Below are positions 43,514-51,156 of a stretch of 64,000 bases of DNA, in pieces. The stretch lies in contig NZ_JOMF01000006.1 in the NCBI RefSeq assembly GCF_000711215.1, positions 186,001 through 250,000 on the forward strand, given 5' to 3'. Made by a program: the position numbers and the translations under genes. The notes beneath the pieces are model-generated. The model did no database searches, was not told the DNA's origin, and saw only the letters and a list, made by a program, of their open reading frames with translations. This stretch comes from Methanomicrobium mobile BP (GTDB lineage Archaea; Halobacteriota; Methanomicrobia; Methanomicrobiales; Methanomicrobiaceae). Positions within the stretch are counted from its first letter, which is position 1; the number at the start of each line of letters is the position of its first letter.

Positions 43514-44494
43514 ATGATAGGCAGTTATTTCAGAAAGGACCTTGAGGAGAAAGTCGCCGAACTCGGCGCGGAGATTGAGGCGCTTAAGAAAGAGAACGAT
43601 AAACTCAGAACGCGGCTTTCAAAACGCGAGGAGAAAGCGCAGAGCGATCCCGTGCGCTATCAGGAGACGGTCGAAGAGCTTAAGCGTGCCCGCGTTGAGA
43701 TTGAAGCACTTAAAAGCCGCGTCGGATTTCTGGAGAGGGAGGAATCCCTTGAGGAACTCGGCGTAAATATCCGCGCAGAGAACTTTTACCTCCCGAAGAA
43801 AGGCTCACTCGAACTTCTCGATAAGATAGCCCCGATAAAGTCCTCCAAAGAGTCGCTGATAACCCTCTATCTCCGCCCGAACGAGAAGATACCCAACCGC
43901 GAGAGTCTCGGTGAGGATGTCTGCATCTATATCGAGAGCCTCAAGTCCGAGACGGGAATTATCGGTTTCTTCGATACCGAAGCCCCGTTTATCCTCTCGC
44001 TCTTTGCGGTCCCGCCGTTTCAGCCAGACAAAACCGAGATGATACGCGGTACCTCGTTTGAATGCGCCAAAGCAAAGGATATCTTCGAGCGCAGCCGGCA
44101 TGCGGCATTCGTCATAGGTCATGCGGGTGAGTCGTTCATGGGATTTGCCACGGAATCGGAACTCCTGAGAGAGGAGTTCGTATCCAGCAGCGTCATGGAC
44201 AAGCACAGCAAAGGCGGCTGGTCACAGAAGCGCTTCGAGAAACTCCGCGATGAGGATATCCGCCATCACATAGAGAAGGCTTCGGAGGTCTTCACTGAAA
44301 TCCTTGACGAATATCGCGGAATCACGGATACGATTGTCATCGCCGGCGACAAAAAGACGGCAACGGATATCGCGGGCGCAGAGGCAATGCGCGAATATAA
44401 AACGGTTTACAGGCAGTTTGAGACAAAACCCAACAGACATTGCGGAGATAAGGCATTCAGGGAACTTTTCTCGGCAAGATGGTACAGACTGTAA
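43514..44494 (+). CDS. Vms1/Ankzf1-like peptidyl-tRNA hydrolase
   Basis: 326 residues. An N-terminal coiled coil (about 5-90) then a release-factor-like domain with the catalytic glutamine loop GGWSQKRFEKLRDE and the helix after it, as in the VLRF1 domain of Vms1. Those enzymes free stalled nascent chains from tRNA on split ribosomes. Close to other ribosome-linked genes (eL37, MCT-1-like, ZPR1), which supports a quality-control role. An aRF1/Pelota-type relation is the alternative. Confidence 0.8.
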   Translation: MIGSYFRKDLEEKVAELGAEIEALKKENDKLRTRLSKREEKAQSDPVRYQETVEELKRARVEIEALKSRVGFLEREESLEELGVNIRAENFYLPKKGSLELLDKIAPIKSSKESLITLYLRPNEKIPNRESLGEDVCIYIESLKSETGIIGFFDTEAPFILSLFAVPPFQPDKTEMIRGTSFECAKAKDIFERSRHAAFVIGHAGESFMGFATESELLREEFVSSSVMDKHSKGGWSQKRFEKLRDEDIRHHIEKASEVFTEILDEYRGITDTIVIAGDKKTATDIAGAEAMREYKTVYRQFETKPNRHCGDKAFRELFSARWYRL

Positions 44495-44545
44495 ATTACG
44501 AACGTAATCCGCGAAATATCCGAATTGAAAAAAAAGTGCGGGGGC

Positions 44546-45391
44546 TCAGAGCCTTCTCACAGCTCCGATTGCCGCGACAATGCCGATGACGGCAATCACA
44601 AACCCGAATCCGGGGGATGCCTGTGTCGGAACGGGTGTCGGTACCGCGGTTGCCTCGGTCGGCACCGCAATTACGGGAACATAATCCTGCACGCTGCCCT
44701 TGGGGACAACCTCAATTGTAAAGACCGAGAATGGCTGTCTGCCTACAGCCGATGCGGAACTGCAAAGACCTGCGGAGGCTTCTCCTTTTACGAAGGTCAC
44801 GGAGAGTTCCTGAAGGCAGCCTTCGGGGCTCTTAAAGACATGGCGCTCGCCCGGAATCATCTGCGCATCCGAGGGGTAGTTCTTCTCGTTCCAGCCCTGC
44901 ACTACCTTTACGTAGGCGGAACTTGCCGTGCAGACCGAGCCCGAACAGGAGTCGCAGTCGGGCGCGGTATCAAAGGTTACCTTGAAGTTGTTCTGGAAAG
45001 AGTTCACAATCTTTGACGGATCGCCGAATGAGGCGAGGAGGAACTTGCCGGCAGGGTCGGTGCCGTCAACCTTTGAGACCGTCACCCATGCCGCCTGCGA
45101 AGATACCCCCGTGAATGTCGCCTGGACCGTATCGCCGACGCTTAAGTAGGCAAGCGCTTCCGAAGACGGCGCAGTGCCGGTTATTTTATGATCGGCGGCG
45201 AATTGAACCGATATTCCCGTCCATGTGACGCCGTTCCACATCTTATCCGCATATATGTCAATGGTGCCCTTTGCCTGATTGACATTCGTAATCGTTCCCG
45301 CAACCGTAGTCTCCTGCACGGCTGCCGCGACCGGCGCCGCCGCAATAAGCAGGATAACTGCCGCCGCAATCAATTTTATCGATAATCTCAT
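44546..45391 (-). CDS. secreted protein with PGF-type C-terminal sorting signal
   Basis: 281 residues. Signal peptide (AAAVILLIAAAPVAAA), a beta-barrel-like OB segment, several Cys (CDSCSGSVC), a PTPVPTQA spacer and a tail PGFGFVIAVIGIVAAIGAVRR. PGF plus hydrophobic stretch plus Arg is the archaeosortase substrate signal. Function unknown. Confidence 0.83.
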   Translation of the reverse strand: MRLSIKLIAAAVILLIAAAPVAAAVQETTVAGTITNVNQAKGTIDIYADKMWNGVTWTGISVQFAADHKITGTAPSSEALAYLSVGDTVQATFTGVSSQAAWVTVSKVDGTDPAGKFLLASFGDPSKIVNSFQNNFKVTFDTAPDCDSCSGSVCTASSAYVKVVQGWNEKNYPSDAQMIPGERHVFKSPEGCLQELSVTFVKGEASAGLCSSASAVGRQPFSVFTIEVVPKGSVQDYVPVIAVPTEATAVPTPVPTQASPGFGFVIAVIGIVAAIGAVRRL

Positions 45392-45481
45392 TATTTCACC
45401 CTCTTTAAGAATATAATCAGCCTTTGGGCTGTGATATGAAAAAAGTATGTGTTCTTTTCAGGTTTTTATGGTCGGCGAAGG

Positions 45482-46069
45482 TCACCTTGACAGGCACAGC
45501 TTTTTACCGAGTTCCTCCGCCGCATTCATGATGTCAGGTCTGCCCCCGATTCCGCCGTATTTATCCATTGCATCCGCGGTAATATTCTCGGAATACGTAA
45601 AACCCGCGTCATTGAAGAGGGCACGCACGGTCGGATACGCGGAGTCGAAGACGGTCGGCATGTCCATGCCGGCGGTCGAGATAAAAACACCGATATGCGT
45701 CTTCAAATGCTCTTCGCTGTATTCGGTCTCGTTCGTCCTGAACCTCCTTGCCCAGAGGTACTGACCGCGGTCTATGAACCCTTTCATCTCGGCAGTCACG
45801 GTCATGGAATATATCGGGGATGAAAGAACGAGTATGTCACAGACGGTGATTATTTCCTCGAATACCTGCGTGAGATCATCCTTCATGACGCATCTGCCCG
45901 TTTCGTGACATTTGTTGCAGCCCATACAACTTTTGTACTTCAGTTTTTTCAGCATCACCTTGGTGATCTCCGCACCCGCGGATTCCGCGCCTTTAAGGAA
46001 GCAGTCCGTAAGTTTCTCGGTATTTCCGAGATGCTTGGGACTTCCGATTATTGCAGTTACCTTTACCAT
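45482..46069 (-). CDS. NADPH-dependent FMN reductase / iron-sulfur flavoprotein family
   Basis: 195 residues. FMN loop IIGSPKHLGNTEKL near the start; CMGCNKCHETGRC with four Cys is a cluster-like site; SSPIYSMTVTAEMKGFIDRG is the second flavin loop. Resembles methanogen iron-sulfur flavoproteins (Isf), which reduce O2 or peroxide using ferredoxin. One of three related genes here. Confidence 0.85.
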   Translation of the reverse strand: MVKVTAIIGSPKHLGNTEKLTDCFLKGAESAGAEITKVMLKKLKYKSCMGCNKCHETGRCVMKDDLTQVFEEIITVCDILVLSSPIYSMTVTAEMKGFIDRGQYLWARRFRTNETEYSEEHLKTHIGVFISTAGMDMPTVFDSAYPTVRALFNDAGFTYSENITADAMDKYGGIGGRPDIMNAAEELGKKLCLSR

Positions 46070-46178
46070 TTCATACCGCCCGCATTTTACCTATTCTTGT
46101 TTCCGATTATTCTTTCCGATTCCTGTTTCCGATTCGTGTATCCGATTCCGATTCTATTACTCTGATTCCAACAGACTT

Positions 46179-46790
46179 CTAATTTATCATAGCGGTTATC
46201 TTAGCCATGACGCCGTCGGCAAGAGCCTGCGCATCCTCTTTTGCGCCCGCCATATTCTTAACCGCACCTTTCTCATCGGCGCCGCCGACAAGGAGATACT
46301 CGATATTTTTGTTCCCGATTCCGCAATGATGGAAGAAGCACTTCATTACGGCAACCGACGGCTTAAACATGCCCTCGTCGGGCTGACCTGCCGTTGATAT
46401 AAAAACGCCGATTCGTTTTCCCTTTCGTTCGGGTTCGACGGTCTCCAGATTTAAAACATCCTTTTGCGACCGAAGAACCTGAACGCGGTCGATAAACGCT
46501 TTTGCCTGCGCACATACGCCGACGCAGTATATCGGCGCCGCAAACACTACGATATCGGCGGCGAGAACCTTATCGATAATGCCGATAAAGTCATCGGAGA
46601 TAAGACACTTTCCTTTCTTCTCGCAGGCATTGCAACCCCTGCACGGATTGATATCGTAATCCGAGAGGATTATCTTCCCGCACTCCGCGGATTCATGCTT
46701 TGAGGCGGCTTCGATAAACCAGTCCAGAAGGGTCTCGGAGTTGCCGTGCCTTCGCGGACTCGACGATATGCACAGAATTTTGACGATCAT
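46179..46790 (-). CDS. NADPH-dependent FMN reductase / iron-sulfur flavoprotein family
   Basis: 203 residues, paralogous to its neighbour: SSSPRRHGNSETL, CRGCNACEKKGKC and AAPIYCVGVCAQAKAFIDR. Cys spacing CxxCxxCxxxxxC is kept, so an Fe-S cluster is likely. Confidence 0.85.
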   Translation of the reverse strand: MIVKILCISSSPRRHGNSETLLDWFIEAASKHESAECGKIILSDYDINPCRGCNACEKKGKCLISDDFIGIIDKVLAADIVVFAAPIYCVGVCAQAKAFIDRVQVLRSQKDVLNLETVEPERKGKRIGVFISTAGQPDEGMFKPSVAVMKCFFHHCGIGNKNIEYLLVGGADEKGAVKNMAGAKEDAQALADGVMAKITAMIN

Positions 46791-46895
46791 ACATTCTCAT
46801 GATTTCAATACAAAATTACTGCTTATTAAGATTTGCGGCAGTTTGCAAGACAGAAAAAATAGGATAATGACGGATCTTATGATGAATCCGCCGGA

Positions 46896-47276
46896 TTACT
46901 CGGAGTATATCTCTTCGAGCTTGCTCTTGCCGTAGACATACGCCGGCATTCCGGCAAGAAGGAAAGCTACGCGAAGTCCTTCTTCAATCTCCGCCTTCTT
47001 TATACCTAGATTCTTTGCGCCGCTTATCTGTGCGGAAACCGCATGCTCGTCCCTCAGTGCCGCCGCTATCGCAATCGCGATTACCTTCTTTGTCTGGCGT
47101 GTCAGTGCTCCGTCATCCCAGACCATCTGGTCAAATGCCATAACTTTCTCGAACATCTCGGGATCCGTCTTTTCGAGTTCCTTGAAGATTACCGGCACCT
47201 TGCCGATTTTCTGTCCGAGTTTGTCCATTTCGCAGCACATCTTGCCTTTGCCGTTTTTATTCATTCCGCAGGTCAT
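46896..47276 (-). CDS. carboxymuconolactone decarboxylase-like (AhpD family) protein
   Basis: 126 residues. Helical CMD fold with ALTRQTKKVIAIAIAAALRDEHAVSAQISGAKNLG. The position of the usual redox CxxC is taken by HAVSAQ, so thiol peroxidase-reductase activity at that site is unlikely. A Cys-rich N-terminus (C3, C14, C15) is extra. Placed among the flavoproteins. Confidence 0.83.
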   Translation of the reverse strand: MTCGMNKNGKGKMCCEMDKLGQKIGKVPVIFKELEKTDPEMFEKVMAFDQMVWDDGALTRQTKKVIAIAIAAALRDEHAVSAQISGAKNLGIKKAEIEEGLRVAFLLAGMPAYVYGKSKLEEIYSE

Positions 47277-47350
47277 TTTTGTCTCCTGTTTACTCGTTTA
47301 TATTTTGATAAATGTACTCGTATGTTTAAATGTTTTCCCATGATACCGCA

Positions 47351-47402
47351 GGATACGGTATTTGGATTCGGTATTTGGATACGGTAATTGGATGCAGTAA
47401 TT
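47351..47402. repeat. 13-bp tandem repeat upstream of the third flavoprotein gene
   Basis: Four head-to-tail copies of a 13-bp unit (ggatacggtattt and variants) just before the plus-strand gene, in the promoter space shared with the divergent CMD gene. It may affect promoter spacing; no function shown. Confidence 0.85.
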
Positions 47403-47433
47403 TTAAATTATCCTGTTTAACAATACAATTATC

Positions 47434-48048
47434 ATGACATGTCAGATTCTTGCAATAATGGGAAGCCCAATCCCCGACGGCAACATTGCAAAACTGCTTA
47501 AAGCGGCAAAAGAAGGAGCGGAAGAGTGCGGTTGCACGGTTTCGGTGATAGATGTGACGGCTCTTAAATTCTCGGGATGCATGGAATACTTTTACTGCAA
47601 ACAGAACGAGGGTTGCATGATTCACGACGACATTACCCAGATTATCAAAAGGGTGAAAAATGCGGACGGCATCATCCTTGCGGCGCCGGTCATGACAATG
47701 GGCTTTCCCGGGATGATTAAATCGTTCATAGACAGGATGCAGCCGTTTTTCATGGCGAAATATATCCGAAAAGAGCCGATGATCACGAAGAATCAGGCAA
47801 AATGGAGAAAGACCCTCCTCATTTCAATCGGCGGCATGAACGTCGACAACGACTTCGACGGAATCAGACTCACGACGAATGCCTTCTGCGATATCGTCGA
47901 TTCGAAACTCTATGCCGAGGTCCTTCAGAACAATATGGACAGTATCGGCGATGTCGCGTCAAAAGAAGGGCTTCTTGAAGAGACACGCAGGGTATCAGCC
48001 GAGATGTGCAGACAGATCATCGCGGATAAAGAAAAATACGGCAATTGA
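47434..48048 (+). CDS. NADPH-dependent FMN reductase family protein
   Basis: 204 residues. Flavin loop MGSPIPDGNIAKL, MEYFYCKQNEGC with only part of the Cys motif, and AAPVMTMGFPGMIKSFIDRM. Third member of the local flavoprotein set; the reduced Cys motif may mean no cluster. Convergent with radC, 1 bp apart. Confidence 0.83.
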   Translation: MTCQILAIMGSPIPDGNIAKLLKAAKEGAEECGCTVSVIDVTALKFSGCMEYFYCKQNEGCMIHDDITQIIKRVKNADGIILAAPVMTMGFPGMIKSFIDRMQPFFMAKYIRKEPMITKNQAKWRKTLLISIGGMNVDNDFDGIRLTTNAFCDIVDSKLYAEVLQNNMDSIGDVASKEGLLEETRRVSAEMCRQIIADKEKYGN

Positions 48049-48049
48049 A

Positions 48050-48727
48050 TCAGACCGATTCGGGCATCAGCCCCTCTTTTTTCAGGCTTACCCAGCCCTT
48101 TTTTGTCACGATAACGTGGTCCAGAACCTCGATACCAAGGATATTTCCCGAGTTGCAGAGTCTTTTCGTGACATCGAGATCTGCCTGCGATGGCTTCAGA
48201 TTCCCCGACGGATGATTGTGCACGAGTATCACGGAGGCACATCTCTCGACAATCGCGTCCGCAAAGACCTCACGCGGATGGACAAGGCTCTGATTTAACA
48301 GCCCTTTGCTTATCGTATGCCTCTTTATGACCTCGCATGCGCCGTTTAACGTAATACAGATGAAGTATTCCTGCTGCTTCGAGCGGATATCCTCCACAAC
48401 CGGCAGCACGTCTTCGGGACAGCTTATCTTTACAACCTTGCTGTCATCTTCCATGTAACGTCTGGAAAGTTCAAAGACGGCAACGATCTGCGCCGCTTTT
48501 GCCATACCCATCCCCGTGACTTCGAGAAGCTCCTTATAAGAGGGGTCGCCACCGGTTTTATCGAGAATCTTCTCTATATCCGCGGATATCTTCGTCACAT
48601 CGCGACCGCTTACGCCGCGACCGAGTATCGCGGAGATAAGTTCCCTGTTAGAGAGTGTTCCGACGCCTTTCTTCGCTATCTTCTCACGCGGTCTGTCATC
48701 GTCATAGAGGTCGGTTATCTTCGGCAT
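48050..48727 (-). CDS. radC: RadC/JAB-domain protein
   Basis: 225 residues. A helix-hairpin-helix region (LLEVTGMGMAKAAQIVAVFEL) precedes the JAMM site HNHPSGNLKPSQADLD. RadC proteins are tied to genome maintenance by name only; the biochemical role is unsettled. It is a full-length copy with all metal ligands. Confidence 0.92.
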   Translation of the reverse strand: MPKITDLYDDDRPREKIAKKGVGTLSNRELISAILGRGVSGRDVTKISADIEKILDKTGGDPSYKELLEVTGMGMAKAAQIVAVFELSRRYMEDDSKVVKISCPEDVLPVVEDIRSKQQEYFICITLNGACEVIKRHTISKGLLNQSLVHPREVFADAIVERCASVILVHNHPSGNLKPSQADLDVTKRLCNSGNILGIEVLDHVIVTKKGWVSLKKEGLMPESV

Positions 48728-48930
48728 TACAGAATAGTCTTTTTTGAGTGGGGACTTATAGATTTAGCGATTTTGAAAAACGGAACATCATAAGGACTTA
48801 TTTAGTGTTCATCAATGCGTGCATCGGGACACGAATCGGGGCGGGAGGGGCATTCGTCATCACCCGCATTATCAAAAAACATATATCAAAAAACTGCCTA
48901 TTCTCTGTTATAAACATAGGTGACTGAAAA

Positions 48931-49431
48931 ATGACAACAATGGAAAACGCAGCGGCGGCATACGCAGGTGAATCACAGGCAAACAGGAAATACAGCAATT
49001 TCTCTGAGAAAGCGGAGTCGGAAGGCTTCCCGATGGTAGCCAAGCTCTTTAAAGCGGCATCCGAGGCAGAGGCAATTCACGCAAAGAGACTTCTCTTCGT
49101 TATGGACAAGATAGGCTCAACCGAAGACAACCTTAAGGCATCCGTCGCCGGCGAGACCGACGAGTTTGAGACGATGTATCCGGGATTCATCAAGACCGCG
49201 GAGGCGGAAGGAAAGACCGAGGCAAAGGCAGTATTCACACATGCGATGAAAGCCGAAGAGGTTCATGCAGGCAAATACAAAGAGGCACTGGCGGCAATCT
49301 CAAAGGGCTCGGATATCTCGGCAAAGAAGATCTTCCTCTGTCCCGTCTGCGGTAACATAGAGTATGACGAAGCACCTTCGACATGTCCTATCTGCGGCGT
49401 TCCTGCAAGAATGTTCAGAGAGATTGAATAA
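48931..49431 (+). CDS. rbr: rubrerythrin
   Basis: 166 residues. Diiron four-helix bundle with ExxH-type helices (AGESQANRKY, EAEAIHAKR, EAKAVFTHAMKAEEVHAGKY) and a C-terminal rubredoxin domain (CPVCGNIEYDEAPSTCPICG). Peroxide reductase in anaerobes. GGTGAC lies 7 nt before the ATG. Confidence 0.95.
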   Translation: MTTMENAAAAYAGESQANRKYSNFSEKAESEGFPMVAKLFKAASEAEAIHAKRLLFVMDKIGSTEDNLKASVAGETDEFETMYPGFIKTAEAEGKTEAKAVFTHAMKAEEVHAGKYKEALAAISKGSDISAKKIFLCPVCGNIEYDEAPSTCPICGVPARMFREIE

Positions 49432-49523
49432 ACGGGATGAATAAAATAAATTATAATCCTTTTTTAAAATCTATTTAAAAACCACCTTAAAAGACCATAT
49501 TTGAATGCTATTTTTAATTATTT

Positions 49524-49940
49524 TCAGGCATATCCGACGGCTTCGGGATCGGGGACCGTATCATTTGCGAGAGGCTTTGCGTTTACCTCTTTATGCGTCA
49601 TACTGAGGTCGCGGCATTTCGCGTAGAAAGAGTTGAGCGACTGCTCGAATTCAGCCATTTTATCCTGCTTATAGTATTCTTTTGCATCCCGATATATTTC
49701 GTTTAAAGAGGAGACATCCTTCCCCTGCATGCGCATCTCGGATAACAATTCTTTCATGAACGCAAGTTCTTCGGAGGCATCGTGCAGAGATATAGATACC
49801 GAAGATACGGGCGTGATATTGCCGGCGGCGCCCGTGTCGCTGCGGACATTGTCGCCCGGAGCACCCGTGCATCCGCAGGAAAGAGCGGTTGCAAAAACTG
49901 CGATAAGCGTTAAACCCACTGCCATTCTTCTTGTATTCAA
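49524..49940 (-). CDS. small lipoprotein
   Basis: 138 residues. Signal with lipobox ALSCGC, then a helical soluble domain of charged residues. TTG at 49940 keeps the positive N-terminus (MNTRR); ATG at 49925 is possible. No family recognised. Confidence 0.7.
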   Translation of the reverse strand: MNTRRMAVGLTLIAVFATALSCGCTGAPGDNVRSDTGAAGNITPVSSVSISLHDASEELAFMKELLSEMRMQGKDVSSLNEIYRDAKEYYKQDKMAEFEQSLNSFYAKCRDLSMTHKEVNAKPLANDTVPDPEAVGYA

Positions 49941-50128
49941 TCCAATCAGGTCCCTTATATTGATATTTACGGAGATACCGACCCGTATCCCCGTGATTAT
50001 TGTAATATACGGAATTTGGCGGGAAATGGGATAAATGAATCAATAGATTCTATTCATTCGTTTAACCGAACGGTTAAACACATCCGATGATTAAAAAAAT
50101 AAAACAATTGAAAAAAAGCATTCGCATG

Positions 50129-50153
50129 GAATCTGCAAAGTCATTGCAGATTC
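50129..50153 (-). terminator. hairpin terminator of the small-peptide gene
   Basis: Perfect 10-bp stem GAATCTGCAA/TTGCAGATTC with a 5-nt loop, followed on the minus strand by T-runs (about 50120-50085). It lies 30 bp after the stop of the 28-residue frame. Confidence 0.7.
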
Positions 50154-50183
50154 GTGATTTAGATTCGTGATTTAACGGTCTTC

Positions 50184-50270
50184 TTATGCTACCGTTGCCA
50201 GCGCAATTCCCGCTATTACAAGAATGAAAGTTACGTGCATGGTAATTGCGGCTCGTAATCCTCTTGACAT
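50184..50270 (-). CDS. 28-residue hydrophobic membrane peptide
   Basis: A frame of 28 codons: basic start (MSRGLRAA), then a single hydrophobic segment of about 17 residues with a His and ending LATVA. AAAGGAGGTAATAACAT before the ATG is one of the strongest ribosome sites in the window. Upstream are TATA-like sequences (about 50356-50385 on the minus strand) and a leader with a perfect CCCGT-T-ACGGG hairpin and a TCGG-ATT-CCGA hairpin; downstream is a hairpin plus T-run. All this marks a real, separately transcribed gene. No homologue recognised. Confidence 0.65.
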   Translation of the reverse strand: MSRGLRAAITMHVTFILVIAGIALATVA

Positions 50271-50550
50271 ATGTTATTACCTCCTTTCTGTTTTCGGTCG
50301 GAATCCGATCCGTCCCGTTACGGGTCGTTAACGGGTCTTCACGGGATTTCCGTCTTACATATACAAAATCGGCCCGTAAGTATATGAATGAGTAAAACGC
50401 CGATTATTAGACTATCTTACGCGGCGGTTATACAGAATAACCCGCAGACCGACCGAAATAATGTTATAGTCATAAAAAATCGTCATACCGAATGACCGAT
50501 CGAAAGATTAAATCCCGGACAGACGGGGAAAGTCTCAAAAGTGTGTATTA
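50271..50550. promoter_or_regulatory. promoter and structured leader of the small peptide
   Basis: On the minus strand, TATA-like TTGTATATG and TTCATATAC, then a G/C-rich leader with four CCCGT words and two short hairpins (near 50314-50324 and 50298-50308), then the GGAGGT site. Confidence 0.5.
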
Positions 50551-50590
50551 GTGTAAATGTGTGTAAATGTGTGTAAATGTGTGTAAATGT
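50551..50590. repeat. 10-bp tandem repeat (gtgtaaatgt)4
   Basis: Four perfect decamers with degenerate flanking copies, ending about 20 bp before a strong TATA-like element. No spacers, so not a CRISPR. Confidence 0.95.
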
Positions 50591-50610
50591 GTCCAAAAGT
50601 GTAAAAGTGT

Positions 50611-51040
50611 CTTATATATATTAACCGCAAGAGAAGAGGGACATATGCTTTTACACATATGCCCGCAGGGTCTGGAGTCGAGTGTGTTTTTACTTCCCTT
50701 GCAGTCTTCGCTTAAAAGCGAAGGATATTCTGGCAATTAATGGTTTTATGTCTGGTGATTTTTGGAATGTATGATCCTACCTGATGAATTTTTGGCGTTG
50801 TCTGTTGAATCAAGTTATGAGTTTTGTATGCAGGCTGTCTGAATTCCTGCACATCGCATTGTCCGCAGGTATATCTGCCTTATACCTGCAGCGGTTTTCC
50901 ATTTGTCTGCTTTTTCCACACACTGTAAGATGAAACCGTCTGATCTTTTCATCTCACACTGCATTTCCAGATGCTTACAAGAGGTAATACCCCCCCTAAG
51001 TCATCCTTACATCTTAGTGGTCCCGTCAGAATATAAATGG
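50611..51040 (+). ncRNA. candidate structured non-coding RNA
   Basis: A clear TATA-like cttatatata (50611-50620) precedes about 400 bp with no gene but several perfect hairpins: CTTCGCTT/AAGCGAAG (50706-50723), GCAGGTATA/TATACCTGC with a 7-nt loop (50865-50889) and AGATGAAA/TTTCATCT (50928-50954). GCAGG and CCTGC words alternate (50830, 50846, 50865, 50885), so alternative pairings are possible. It matches no RNA family I recognise. Strand is inferred from the TATA position. Confidence 0.4.
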
Positions 51041-51156
51041 GTCCAATAGAGATAATTCATTCATTTATCCGAATGGTTAAACACATCCGGAATTGACGTA
51101 AAAAAGGTTATTTTCAAGATTTGGCGAAATATATCGGATAAATTATCGATCTGTTT

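Noticed and set aside
44525-45016. Plus-strand frame of 163 codons
   Set aside because: Opposite the PGF-anchored surface protein; no recognisable features.
50551-50590. Possible CRISPR array
   Set aside because: Ten-base units are directly adjacent with no spacers, and no cas genes are nearby.
50782-50842. Possible C/D-box guide RNA (TGATGA ... CTGA)
   Set aside because: The inner D' box is imperfect, the C'-D spacing is too long and there is no terminal stem.
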